The notes under the pieces: generated by a model | Told to the model about the DNA's origin: nothing | Seen by the model: the letters and a program-made list of their open reading frames with translations, nothing else | Databases searched by the model: none | In this document: positions 26,841-35,810 of the stretch, piece after piece | Layout of the letters: every line of letters starts with the position of its first letter | Position numbering within the stretch: position 1 is the stretch's first letter | From: Pseudoalteromonas umbrosa | Lineage (GTDB): Bacteria; Pseudomonadota; Gammaproteobacteria; Enterobacterales; Alteromonadaceae | NCBI RefSeq assembly: GCF_030125375.1 | Contig: NZ_JASJUU010000009.1 | Location: 62,001-126,000, forward strand | Length of the DNA stretch: 64,000 nt | Direction: 5' to 3' | Made by a program: the position numbers and the translations under genes

Positions 26841-28838
26841 ATGATGAATAATGCCCTATCGCCACAGGCGAGCACCTTGCTTGCGGATCACTCTGAAGTC
26901 TTTGATTGGTTATGTGAATTTGTTGAAAACGCTACGGCAACAGTGCAAAACACAACAAAAAACAGCTTACTTAACATAATCTCTATTTTAGATGATTTTT
27001 ACTACAATACTGCTGAGCCCTTACTCGCTGATAGTCACTATGATGTACTACGTGAACTAAGCGTTGCCCAAGGCATTGCACTTGATCACCATACTGGAGC
27101 TAGCGCCAGAGGTGACACCGTGCAATTACCCTATTACAGCGGCAGCGCCGATAAAATTAAAGCACGGACAAAAGGGCTCGAACGTTTTGTCGGCAAGTTT
27201 TTAAAGCACGATGCTCCCACTCAATTTGTATTGAGCGACAAGTTAGATGGACTTAGTGGCACATATTGGCGCGATGAAAGCGGCCATCACTTTGCAAGCC
27301 GTGGCGACGGTAACGAAGGAACAAATTGGGACCACTTATTACCCTATCTCGCTTTACCTCCACTGACTGTAGGCGAGGTGATCAAAGGCGAAGTAATCCT
27401 CTCACAAAACGATTTTAACGCCCTATCCAGCGTCAGCAATGTGCATAATATTGAGAAAAAAACCTCAGCTCGTCATATGGTTGCAGGAATGACCGCCAAG
27501 TTAGACAGTGATGAAAATACAGGATACTTGCAATTTATCGCCTTTGCTTATCCGAGCTTGGACGCCTTGCCTCTAGCGCAAATGCAGCGTTTAGAGCAAC
27601 GCGGTTTTAAAACTGCTTGGTATCAGTGTGTAAATGTATCAAAGTCCACACAAGCGCAGTTTATGCGTTCTTTGGAAGAGATTTATACCGCTAGACGTGC
27701 CAGCAGCGCATTTCAAATAGACGGTTTAATTGTCACAGCCAATGTTGAGCATAGTTTAGTGACAGAGGGTAACCCAACTCATATGGCAGCCTTTAAAATG
27801 CCGCTGCCAGAGCAAATGGCGAGCACTGAAGTTGAGTATATCGAATGGAATTTATCTCGTTACAATGTGTGGGTACCACGGATTAAGATCCAACCTGTGA
27901 TCATCGGTGGGGCCACATACAACTGGTGCCATGGCGAAAACGCCCGAGCCATTGAACGCGATGGGATTGGCCCAGGTGCGAAGGTGGTGCTATTGCGATC
28001 TGGAGATGTGATCCCTGATATTTTTGCTGTGACCGAACGTGCGCAGATGCAGTTTCCTGAACGCGCTTACGAATGGGATGAACGTGGCGTAGAGTTAGTT
28101 TTACCCGCTGGGGAGTCCTCTCAAGAATCTGATATAAAACAGATTTCCCATGTTTTAACTGCCATGGGCATGGCGGGTATGAAGCTTGGGACAGTGAAGC
28201 GGATCTACCAAGAAGGTTACACCAGCTTAAAGGATTTTCTTGCTTTGGATATCCGAGCCTTGATTGATGTACAGGGGATCAAAACCCGTTCAGCAGAGAG
28301 TATTTATGCCCAAATACACCAAGTTAAAACACAGGGAGTGCCCTTGTACAAATTGATGGCAGCCTCTGCTGTGTTTGGTCGAGGGTTTGGCGAAGCGAAG
28401 TCAAAGAGCGCACTTTGCTCTGCCCCAGAGTTAACAGACTTGCAGCCGATCGCCTATAATGACACAATTGTACAACGAATAGCTGACGGTGAAGACTTTA
28501 CAGTTGAGAGTGCACAACGCTTTATGCAGCGTTGGCCTAACTTCCTCGCGTTTATAAAGGAAGTCGCTGACGTGAAGGTGTTGACGGATATAACCGCATC
28601 ATCGGGCATACTTGACGGCAAAGTGATTGTATTCACCGAATTTAGAGACGCTGACTTACAAGACATCATCGAATTAGAAGGTGGCAAAGTGGGCAGCAGT
28701 GTTACAAAGAAAACCACAACGGTTGTCACTTTAAACCCTACTGGCTCGACAACTAAACTTAAAAAAGCGCGTGATATGGGTCTACCCATCATGCTTCCGC
28801 AGGACTTCGCTTTGAAGTACCAACTAGACTGGGGTTAA
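26841..28838 (+). CDS. ligA: NAD-dependent DNA ligase (LigA-like, no zinc finger)
   Basis: The 665-residue ligase seals nicks using NAD. The Ia-like start has DSHYDVLREL. The adenylation domain has the active-site Lys in SDKLDGLSG (K134) and RGDGNEG, then IKGEVILS. An OB segment (IGPGAKVVLLRSGDVIPDI) follows, then helix-hairpin-helix repeats (GYTSLKDFLALDIRALIDV; GIKTRSAESI) and a C-terminal BRCT domain (LDGKVIVFTEFRDADLQ). The four-cysteine zinc finger normally between OB and HhH is missing: only charged linker occurs there (AGESSQESDIKQ). I start at ATG 26841, so the TTGTACAA and TGAGAC motifs fall outside the gene. Confidence 0.92.
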   Translation: MMNNALSPQASTLLADHSEVFDWLCEFVENATATVQNTTKNSLLNIISILDDFYYNTAEPLLADSHYDVLRELSVAQGIALDHHTGASARGDTVQLPYYSGSADKIKARTKGLERFVGKFLKHDAPTQFVLSDKLDGLSGTYWRDESGHHFASRGDGNEGTNWDHLLPYLALPPLTVGEVIKGEVILSQNDFNALSSVSNVHNIEKKTSARHMVAGMTAKLDSDENTGYLQFIAFAYPSLDALPLAQMQRLEQRGFKTAWYQCVNVSKSTQAQFMRSLEEIYTARRASSAFQIDGLIVTANVEHSLVTEGNPTHMAAFKMPLPEQMASTEVEYIEWNLSRYNVWVPRIKIQPVIIGGATYNWCHGENARAIERDGIGPGAKVVLLRSGDVIPDIFAVTERAQMQFPERAYEWDERGVELVLPAGESSQESDIKQISHVLTAMGMAGMKLGTVKRIYQEGYTSLKDFLALDIRALIDVQGIKTRSAESIYAQIHQVKTQGVPLYKLMAASAVFGRGFGEAKSKSALCSAPELTDLQPIAYNDTIVQRIADGEDFTVESAQRFMQRWPNFLAFIKEVADVKVLTDITASSGILDGKVIVFTEFRDADLQDIIELEGGKVGSSVTKKTTTVVTLNPTGSTTKLKKARDMGLPIMLPQDFALKYQLDWG

Positions 28839-28870
28839 TTCTTCAGTTAACTGCACAATTAAGTTTAGTC

Positions 28871-28895
28871 ACGGGCCACGATGTGGCCCGTTTTA
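28871..28895 (+). terminator. intrinsic terminator after ligase
   Basis: Nine-base stem ACGGGCCAC/GTGGCCCGT with a GAT loop and TTTT. Confidence 0.75.
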
Positions 28896-28914
28896 GTAGT
28901 AGTGAGGTAGTAAT

Positions 28915-29349
28915 ATGACCGTCCCCAAAAACCAACTGGCTAAAGCTGCCGTACAAGCGTCAACCTCGTCAGTTGCCAATGGCAGTAAAACCATTCAAGC
29001 CTTGGTCGCCAAACGCTACGGCGTAGATGCCTCACTAGGCACTGTACTTGAGCAAGTAACACAAGAGCTTAAAGCATTATCCGAAGAGCCTGAAAAACTC
29101 AAAGAGGTTTTGGCGACACAATCTTTGGTATTGGATCAAGTGTTCCAGCTGTGTGTTGAAACCAGTTTACAGCAAACTAATCCCAAAGCTTTTAATGCCA
29201 TTCTCAATGTTGGCTTGAGAGCCCAAAGCGCGTCAAGACAAACGTTAGAAACCTTGTCTCAAGTTAGCGAACAAGCACCGAAGACACTGCCCAATAAAGT
29301 GCATAGCCCGTCGGCTCACAGCACAATTGGTAATAAAAAGCAGGCCTAA
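28915..29349 (+). CDS. hypothetical helical protein, 144 aa
   Basis: The protein is almost entirely helix-forming (VTQELKALSEEPEKLKEVLA; FNAILNVGLRAQSASRQTLE), without cysteine-rich or catalytic motifs except one Cys. GTGAGGTAG precedes the ATG. It opens the gene series leading to the terminase, so a packaging accessory role such as a small terminase partner is possible but unproven. Confidence 0.7.
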   Translation: MTVPKNQLAKAAVQASTSSVANGSKTIQALVAKRYGVDASLGTVLEQVTQELKALSEEPEKLKEVLATQSLVLDQVFQLCVETSLQQTNPKAFNAILNVGLRAQSASRQTLETLSQVSEQAPKTLPNKVHSPSAHSTIGNKKQA

Positions 29350-29361
29350 AGTCGGGGGATT

Positions 29362-29631
29362 ATGGGGTATTCAATCGTATCAAAAAAGCGTCAAGCGGCT
29401 GTTAATCAACATCAACCTTGGCGACAAAGCACAGGTGCTCGCACTGAGGAAGGCCGTCGCCTCAGTGCTCAAAATAGCACAGTGCACGGTCTTCGTAGTC
29501 AAGAGTTTTTAGCCATCAAAAAGGCCCTAGCACAAGCCGAAGCGCTTTTGGCTGAAGGGTTTTTAGAGCAAATTACAACACATACAAACAACGCTCATTC
29601 GGCCCCCGACGCCGAGGTAGCAGTAAAATAA
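29362..29631 (+). CDS. small protein with 'GxRTxEGRxxSxxNxxxHGLRS' motif
   Basis: This 89-residue product has ARTEEGRRLSAQNSTVHGLR near residues 26-46. It matches a short motif widespread in phage and bacterial small proteins (GPRT.EGK.RS..N...HGL.S), often near packaging genes; no function is established that I know of. A very strong ribosome site (GGGGGATT) precedes the ATG, 12 bases after the previous stop. Confidence 0.65.
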   Translation: MGYSIVSKKRQAAVNQHQPWRQSTGARTEEGRRLSAQNSTVHGLRSQEFLAIKKALAQAEALLAEGFLEQITTHTNNAHSAPDAEVAVK

Positions 29632-29643
29632 AGAGAACGCCTT

Positions 29644-30651
29644 ATGAGTGATGATAAACCCAGTTTAAAAGTTGTGATCAACAACGAGGTGGAAAACCCA
29701 CAAGAAGAGCAAAGCCACGTTTATACAACGGTTGATTTACACGACCATAAATTCAGCGGTCACGCCCTGACGGATGCCGTCGACATCATAGATAAGGGCC
29801 GAGAAGAAGCTCTGCCTGCGAATGACTTAAAAGATTTGGGGATCAAGCTCTCTATTTTGGGGATGTCCGAGTCACATATTAAACGCATGGGACGACTTGA
29901 TCGGGCCATGAATATGATTGAACAGCAACTGGCTACCCCAGATCGACTAGCCCAAATGACCACCAAAGAGTTAACTAATATGTACAAACTTTTGGGTACT
30001 TCACTCGAGGTGTCTCAAAAGTATGTGAAAGAATCTATGTGGACGGTCAATGTGGGAGAGCTGCAAGAACAGATCACGGACTTGGTATCTGGTGGCAATC
30101 ATGCCGATGGCGATGAATCTGATCACAGCACCCGTGAGGTGGTTACCGACATCTTCCGCCGCGTTTCCACACTCGGACAACAGATCTCAACCAGTAAAGA
30201 AGTGGACATCCCACAAGTCAATCCCGTGCATTTACCTAATGACTTATTAGACGATGAAGGGCGCAAAGAAGCCGAGCGTCAGCGGGTCGCCTCTAATAAC
30301 GCCATCATTGATGAAGCGCGTGCCGAATATCAAAAGGAACAGGCTCAGTTGCAGGCACCGCAAACTGCCAGTGAAGCCTCTGAATCTAGCGGCAATGGGT
30401 CACCCAGCGCAGGGCTTGATGCACAGCAATGGGATGAAGTCATGCACGATGAAATGGGGCAAAGTAGTGAGCTTGAACTCTCCGAGTTATTGCCAAAAAA
30501 TCCAACTGATGACGATGTCCCCTGTATAGATGAAAAAGACATTGAGATGTTGAGTGACGTTGAATTATCAGCGCAAGAGCAAGCCATTTGGGGCGATGAT
30601 AGCCTAGGCGGCAAAGATGACCCATTGGCTGATTTTGACATTGATTTATAG
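29644..30651 (+). CDS. hypothetical protein upstream of terminase (possible small terminase)
   Basis: The 335-residue protein has a helical core (about 60-150: ILGMSESHIKRMGRLDRAMN; MTTKELTNMYKLLGTSLEVS) and a long acidic, Ser/Glu/Asp-rich C-terminal half ending DPLADFDIDL. Position two genes before the large terminase, a helix-rich N-terminus with an HTH-like stretch and an acidic tail would suit a small terminase subunit, but I see no diagnostic motif. It starts 12 bases after the 29362 gene, suggesting one operon. Confidence 0.65.
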   Translation: MSDDKPSLKVVINNEVENPQEEQSHVYTTVDLHDHKFSGHALTDAVDIIDKGREEALPANDLKDLGIKLSILGMSESHIKRMGRLDRAMNMIEQQLATPDRLAQMTTKELTNMYKLLGTSLEVSQKYVKESMWTVNVGELQEQITDLVSGGNHADGDESDHSTREVVTDIFRRVSTLGQQISTSKEVDIPQVNPVHLPNDLLDDEGRKEAERQRVASNNAIIDEARAEYQKEQAQLQAPQTASEASESSGNGSPSAGLDAQQWDEVMHDEMGQSSELELSELLPKNPTDDDVPCIDEKDIEMLSDVELSAQEQAIWGDDSLGGKDDPLADFDIDL

Positions 30652-30695
30652 CGTATGAGCGGTGAGGTGTTAATCCAATTTGGAGCGTACTAACA

Positions 30696-30899
30696 ATGGA
30701 CCCAATCATAAAAGTCACCAAACGCGGTGAAGTAAAAAAATCATGCCCCAAAGGCTATAAACTGGTCAAAGGGAGTTGTGTCAAAATGACCAACAGTGAA
30801 ATTCAGCGTCGCCGTGAAGGGGCACGTAAAGCAATGCGCAATAAAAAACCGCCCAAACCAAGGCGACCTGCGGGTATGCCCGAACCGAAAAAGAAATGA
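30696..30899 (+). CDS. small basic protein with CPKGYKLVKGSCVKM motif
   Basis: This 67-residue product contains KKSCPKGYKLVKGSCVKMTN at about 14-33, then a strongly basic tail (RRREGARKAMRNKKPPKPRR). The Cys pair with 'GYKLV.G.C' resembles a small motif I associate with phage structural-gene neighbourhoods. TTGGAGCG precedes the ATG. The charge suggests DNA binding or contact with the packaging machinery. TGAGAC begins at its last codon (30897). Confidence 0.6.
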   Translation: MDPIIKVTKRGEVKKSCPKGYKLVKGSCVKMTNSEIQRRREGARKAMRNKKPPKPRRPAGMPEPKKK

Positions 30900-30964
30900 G
30901 ACTGTACCGTCGGCAGTCGGCGGTACTTTTGCCTAATCGCGGCAAATGTGAGGAATGAGACAAC

Positions 30965-32878
30965 GTGCTACAAACGAATAAGCTAGACCCTGTTATAGAC
31001 AGACAGCGAGAACAATTAGCCCGACAACTTGTCGATGGTTTTGGCTATAAGCAAGCGATGAATGCTCTGGCGCAAATGTCAGGATATGAGTCGACGCCGC
31101 CGACCATTTTAGAGTTTATTTTTAACAACGATTATATGGGCGACGTATTGGGTGAAAACTTATTCCCAGTATGGCGTGCCGCACTTGAAGAGATTTACGC
31201 GAATCCATTTTACTCACCGTATCGTGAAATTATGATCACCGGTGCCATTGGTCTGGGTAAATCGACCTTTTCATTAGCAGGTAATATGTACGATGCTTGC
31301 CGCATGTTGCATTTGAAAAACCCGCATAAGACCTTTGGTATTTTAAAGACCGATCCGATTGTGTTTGCCATGGTGTCGGCGACCAAAGATCTGGCCGAAA
31401 AAAACCTTTTATCGCAGTGGAAAGAGCTGGCGGAAGCCTCGCCATTTTTCCTATCGCAAATGGAAAAAGCCAAAGACAAAGGCATTATGTTTCCAAAGAA
31501 AATCACTGCCATTTCAGCCTCACGCAAAAATGACTTACTGGGTAAAGCGGTAGCCGGCGCGCTCCTCTCCGAACTTAATGACCAAAAGGCCATTAAAGGA
31601 CAAGCTGAGGACAACTACAACGGTGTACTAAGTCGACAAGACTCACGCTTTGGTACGGCCTTTTCAAAAACGGGTTCTTGGGCTGGACGAATTTGGCTCG
31701 ATTCATCACGCAAAGATTCCAACTCATTTTTAGATGTGCAAATTGACAAAGGGCGTGGTCGTCGTGATGTCAGAGTGTTTGATTACGCCCAGTGGGAAGT
31801 CCACGCATTTCGCGGGCGTTATTCTGGTGAAACCTTCAAAGTGTTTATCGGCTCATCGACCCGCGACCCCTTTATTTTAACTAACGCCAAGCAAATTGTG
31901 GGACTGGATGATACTTTGATCATCGATGTACCAGTTGAATTAAAACAGAATTTCGAGTCAGACATCTATAAATCACTGCAAGACTTAGCGGGTAAAGGCA
32001 CCTGGTCTGCACACAAGTTTATCCCTTCTACCGAGCGGATCGGTCAGGCAATGACCCAAGCCAACCCAGTGCGCAGAGAAATCATTCAGCTGGACTTTTA
32101 CGAGTCACATGACCAATTGATCAACTATCTAGACCAGTCGGCGTTAAAGCTCAAAGTACGCGAGCCGAGATACATTCATATCGACGTTGGTCTAACCAAG
32201 GATAAACTGGGTATCGCCAGCTGTTATGTGGCGGGCTATGTCACACGTAAGCACACGAATGTGTTAGACGGCTCAGTACAAGAAACCAGAGAGCCGGTTT
32301 ATATGTTTGACTGGCTAGTCTGTGTTGAGGCCAAAGCAGGACAAGAAATCCCATTTTACAAAATCAAAGAGTTTTTATTTTTGCTGCGCAATCAATTTAG
32401 CTACCCAATTGCGAAGGTCAGCGCCGATGGTTATCAATCCCGTAACCTTAGACAGGATTTAGAGCTTGCCGGATTCGAGGCAACCATAGAGTCTGTAGAT
32501 AGGCTGCGCGATCCCTACGACAGTTTTAAAATGGCTTTGTTAGCGGGGCGACTTAATTTGCCTAAGCATTCACTGCTAGAAACAGAACTAAAAAACATCA
32601 TGGATTTGGGACACAAAATTGACCACCCTATGGAGAACCCTGATGGCTCTCGGGGCTCTAAAGACTTGGCCGATGCCTGTTGCGGTGCGGCGTGGAATGC
32701 CTATCAGGCGATGGCACAAGAAGGCGGGGTCACCGGTCGAGATATCTTAGGCATGTTAGGCGACACCAGCACGGTTGATAATGAGTCAACCTATGCGTCG
32801 TTTTTAGACAACCGTGACGATCGATTTATGGATGACTTCACCGGCTTACTGTCTCATCAGCCCGGTGATATGTGGTAA
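30965..32878 (+). CDS. terL: terminase large subunit
   Basis: The 637-residue packaging motor has an N-terminal ATPase with Walker A TGAIGLGKST (about 92-101) and a following SKNDLLGK-type coupling region (SASRKNDLLGKAVAGALLSE). The C-terminal RuvC-like nuclease starts HIDVGLTKDKLGIA (first Asp). It continues with KVSADGYQSRNLRQDLELAG (second Asp) and SKDLADACCGAAWNA (third Asp). It packages DNA into proheads via the portal encoded downstream. The start is GTG 30965, with GTGAGGAATGAGAC upstream. Confidence 0.92.
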   Translation: MLQTNKLDPVIDRQREQLARQLVDGFGYKQAMNALAQMSGYESTPPTILEFIFNNDYMGDVLGENLFPVWRAALEEIYANPFYSPYREIMITGAIGLGKSTFSLAGNMYDACRMLHLKNPHKTFGILKTDPIVFAMVSATKDLAEKNLLSQWKELAEASPFFLSQMEKAKDKGIMFPKKITAISASRKNDLLGKAVAGALLSELNDQKAIKGQAEDNYNGVLSRQDSRFGTAFSKTGSWAGRIWLDSSRKDSNSFLDVQIDKGRGRRDVRVFDYAQWEVHAFRGRYSGETFKVFIGSSTRDPFILTNAKQIVGLDDTLIIDVPVELKQNFESDIYKSLQDLAGKGTWSAHKFIPSTERIGQAMTQANPVRREIIQLDFYESHDQLINYLDQSALKLKVREPRYIHIDVGLTKDKLGIASCYVAGYVTRKHTNVLDGSVQETREPVYMFDWLVCVEAKAGQEIPFYKIKEFLFLLRNQFSYPIAKVSADGYQSRNLRQDLELAGFEATIESVDRLRDPYDSFKMALLAGRLNLPKHSLLETELKNIMDLGHKIDHPMENPDGSRGSKDLADACCGAAWNAYQAMAQEGGVTGRDILGMLGDTSTVDNESTYASFLDNRDDRFMDDFTGLLSHQPGDMW

Positions 32879-33194
32879 GCAATGAGCCCAGCTCAATAAT
32901 CCACTGCGGCGCAGCCAAACGCCGCAGTACCAAACTCCCCTCTCTGTAAAGATATTAAAAAGTATTGTCATAACATACGCTTAGCAAGCATAAAATATAC
33001 GACACCATCTTGTTGTACAACGAAAGTGCTGTTAGACTCTGTGTCTGTAAAGCTGTGCCCTTTGGGGTACAGGTTATTACAACGATTGAGACGCTGAATG
33101 AGACAGTCAGCCTAAACACTTGTTAGGAGACACCCCAGTATGATGACGCTGTTAAGTGTAACTGTACTTCGGGATTTATATATCGGAGGCCGAG
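32879..33194 (+). promoter_or_regulatory. gap between terminase and portal
   Basis: Features seen are a stem CTGCGGCG/CGCCGCAG (about 32902-32926), TTGTACAA (33013-33020), TTGAGAC (33086-33092) and TGAGAC (33099-33104). A short leader reading frame (33140-33202) overlaps the portal start. Portal transcription very probably starts here. Confidence 0.55.
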
Positions 33195-33202
33195 ATGTCT
33201 GA
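33140..33202 (+). CDS. possible 20-codon leader peptide overlapping portal start
   Basis: ATGATG at 33140 is preceded by TTAGGAGAC at usable spacing. The frame runs 20 codons (MMTLLSVTVLRDLYIGGRDV) to a TGA that overlaps the portal ATG region by 8 bases. The portal ribosome site (CGGAGG) lies inside it. It may couple translation; it may also be chance. Confidence 0.3.
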   Translation: MMTLLSVTVLRDLYIGGRDV

Positions 33203-35084
33203 GCTATATAATTCCAAAAATGTACCTACGTTCGACTCGTTAAATGAAGATAACGTATTTAGGACCACCAACGATCACGCCGGTGAGCTGGTAAATCAGC
33301 ACCTGAACCGATTTCGTGATGCTGTAAAAGATCAAATGGTCGACCGCGAGATGTCCCGCTCTGAGCTCACAGGCTCGGCAGCGATGGCCATGGTATCTGC
33401 GTTTACCAAAGCCTCGGATACCAAACGCGCTTACTCGCAGTCACTCAAGCATGTGCAAAAATATTATTTAGTCGATGCCCTGCTTAACCTAGTCGCCGAT
33501 GAAACCTTGGTTGCTGATATCATGACCGGTGAAATTGTGCACCTGCAAAGTCCGCGCAAAGAGGTGGATGATGAGCTTAAACTGCTGCAAAGACGCTTAA
33601 ACTTAGACCAAATCTTTGAAGATATAACCTTAGATTTACTCAGCTATGGCGATTACACCTTGTCGATGGACCTTGACCCAGAAGAAGGTGTTGTGGCCAT
33701 CAGCGACGATGTACAACAAGAAAACATTGTTGCCTTGTATCGCCATGGCTTACCGGAAAAATACTTGGTGCGCGAAACTAACCGCATCTTGATAAAGCCG
33801 GCCAGCACCCATCTGCATTTTGCTTTGGGACGCAGTAAACTGCGCATTGATTTAGGTGAAGAGTTTGGCGTTAAAGACAAAGATCTCGAAGCACTGAAAA
33901 AGAAACTACCAAGTTATATACGTGTTGGCCGTCCATTACTGCACGGCGTTCAATCTAAACTCAAAGAATTACAGCTGTTGGAATCACTGGTCCCAGCCAG
34001 CAAATTGCATCAGCTCAGCACAGGCTCCATTGTTGGCGTATCGGTGCCACCGCAAACTGAACCCAAAGAAGCCTTTGCCATTTCTCGACGTTATGAGCAG
34101 CTACTCAACAATAAAACGTCATTAGATAAGCGCTCGGGTGATTTATCCGATGTCGGCTCGATTTTATCCACGGCCGGTCGTACCAAGTGTGTGCCAGTAC
34201 TGGGAGACAAAGGCAATCTGCAAACGGTCGATGTCAAAGAAAACCGTACCGCAGATGACATGCTCAGCAATATTCGCGATAACCGAGCAACCATTTGTGC
34301 CACGATTGGCGTACCGCCAGAGCTGTTATTTGGCAGTGAATCGTCCGAGTCCAAAGGCGAATTTTTAAAGCGTCACGCCCGTTACCTGCGCAAGATTAAG
34401 TCCATCCAAGCAGCATTGGCCAACGGCGCAAAGCAATTGGCAATGGCGCATTTACTGACAAAAGGCATACAAGTATTGCCGCAAGATATTCACGTTGTAT
34501 TTCGTAATGAAGTGGTCAACATTGATGAGTTAGATAAGCTTGAATTTGCCGATCAGGTCAACTCTATGGTCTCCGATCTGTGGATGTTTATGACCGAACT
34601 CAACGACAGCGAACAGTTTAACGGCCGCATTGATTTTGAAGCCCTCTCAGATTGGATGCGCCGCCAAATGGCGTTGTTCGGTAGTAACCGATCATTTATC
34701 TTGCCATTGCAAGAATCTCTCAATGAGCAGACACAAGATAAAGCACAGACCCAAAATGCAAAGCAGACGTCTTCTGCTTCTGACGCCACTGAGTCTGATA
34801 TTCCCAAGGATGCGATTTTAGATGAAGCGATCAAACTATTAGCCAGCAAGCTTCAAGAAGTGGCCGCCGATGTTGGCGATGAGATCAATTATGAAGAAGT
34901 GAAGGTTAATAAAGAGCACAGCGAAGCTGCGAAAACCAACAACAACAGTACACAGTCAGAGCACGCCACCGTAGTAGATGAGACTGGGACGCTCAACGAA
35001 GTGGCACAGACACCCGCCTCAGCACAGGCACAGGCACAGGCACAGGCACAGCAAGATAATCAAGATGAGGAAATACAACCATGA
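33195..35084 (+). CDS. portal protein
   Basis: The 629-residue product matches phage portals in size and pattern. It has an N-terminal wing with LLSYGDYTLSMDLDPEEG, and a stem region LKELQLLESLVPASKLHQLS followed by IVGVSVPP. A later segment reads IRDNRATICATIGVPPELLFG ending in RHARYLRKIKSIQAAL, the characteristic 'gvp..ll.g' portal motif. Twelve copies form the DNA channel at the capsid vertex and bind the terminase. The C-terminus is disordered and low in complexity, with an AQAQAQAQAQ tract encoded by a CACAGG repeat. GGAGG lies 6 bases before the ATG. Confidence 0.87.
   Translation: MSELYNSKNVPTFDSLNEDNVFRTTNDHAGELVNQHLNRFRDAVKDQMVDREMSRSELTGSAAMAMVSAFTKASDTKRAYSQSLKHVQKYYLVDALLNLVADETLVADIMTGEIVHLQSPRKEVDDELKLLQRRLNLDQIFEDITLDLLSYGDYTLSMDLDPEEGVVAISDDVQQENIVALYRHGLPEKYLVRETNRILIKPASTHLHFALGRSKLRIDLGEEFGVKDKDLEALKKKLPSYIRVGRPLLHGVQSKLKELQLLESLVPASKLHQLSTGSIVGVSVPPQTEPKEAFAISRRYEQLLNNKTSLDKRSGDLSDVGSILSTAGRTKCVPVLGDKGNLQTVDVKENRTADDMLSNIRDNRATICATIGVPPELLFGSESSESKGEFLKRHARYLRKIKSIQAALANGAKQLAMAHLLTKGIQVLPQDIHVVFRNEVVNIDELDKLEFADQVNSMVSDLWMFMTELNDSEQFNGRIDFEALSDWMRRQMALFGSNRSFILPLQESLNEQTQDKAQTQNAKQTSSASDATESDIPKDAILDEAIKLLASKLQEVAADVGDEINYEEVKVNKEHSEAAKTNNNSTQSEHATVVDETGTLNEVAQTPASAQAQAQAQAQQDNQDEEIQP
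35022..35052 (+). repeat. CACAGG microsatellite in portal tail
   Basis: About five tandem hexamers encode alternating Ala-Gln at the end of the portal gene, a likely site of length variation. Confidence 0.8.
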
Positions 35085-35782
35085 TGCGTTTAACAGAAGA
35101 AGCGGATCGCATAAGCTTTTTAAGTGAACTAGGCTATGCGCTAGATACGGACATGACATCCATCCCAGAAACGGAAATCCATGAATTTGTTAAGCGTCGT
35201 TCAGGACTCATCCGCGGCGCAAAAAAAGCGGCATTGTCAAAAAAAGCCAAGCGCAACTGGCGACACAATCGCAAAGCGTTTATGAAAGGAATTAAGAAGT
35301 TTCATAGCTCAACCAGTGGTAAGCGACTACATAGGCAAATGGGCCGCTTTTTAGCATTTCGTATTACCAGCAGTGGTACAAAGTCTTCTAAAATGCTCAG
35401 AGAAACCTTGCTTAAAGCGGTGTCTAGCATGCGTACCCACTTGTATATTGAAAATGAAACTTACCAATCAATTCAAGAGCAGCGCGATTTGGGGATCATG
35501 ATGGACTATGTGGTCCCTGCATTATTAGAAATCGAGCAGCGTTGGTGGCAGCAAAGCGATGGCGAATTGCTTGTGGAAGCGCACTCTGTATCACTTTCAG
35601 ACGATGAATTTGAGATGCTCATGTGCTTAACACACCCAAATGCGATCAATTCCGCTTTTTTTGAGGTTGGACACTCAGAAAATTACATAAATGTTGTACA
35701 AAGCACACTGCAACATTGTACAATGAGTGAAAATGAGTTAAGTTTTCTACAAGCGTTTAAAGAACGCTTGAACAACTCTTAA
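35081..35782 (+). CDS. hypothetical protein between portal and protease
   Basis: This 233-residue frame starts at ATGATG overlapping the portal stop, so it is translationally coupled to portal. The N-terminal third is basic (IRGAKKAALSKKAKRNWRHN; FMKGIKKFHSS) and the C-terminal half acidic and helical. No motif is recognised. Its place among the head genes suggests a head-assembly component. Two TTGTACAA palindromes occupy its last 90 bases. Confidence 0.72.
   Translation: MMRLTEEADRISFLSELGYALDTDMTSIPETEIHEFVKRRSGLIRGAKKAALSKKAKRNWRHNRKAFMKGIKKFHSSTSGKRLHRQMGRFLAFRITSSGTKSSKMLRETLLKAVSSMRTHLYIENETYQSIQEQRDLGIMMDYVVPALLEIEQRWWQQSDGELLVEAHSVSLSDDEFEMLMCLTHPNAINSAFFEVGHSENYINVVQSTLQHCTMSENELSFLQAFKERLNNS
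35694..35723. promoter_or_regulatory. two TTGTACAA sites 22 bp apart ahead of the protease gene
   Basis: Sites at 35694-35701 and 35716-35723 are two helical turns apart and lie about 90-115 bases before the protease ATG, inside the preceding gene. Confidence 0.5.
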
Positions 35783-35810
35783 ATTTTTTATTGAACTAAT
35801 GAGGTAACGC

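Noticed and set aside
34979..34984. TGAGAC within the portal gene
   Set aside because: It lies well inside a coding region with no start codon nearby; treated as a chance match.
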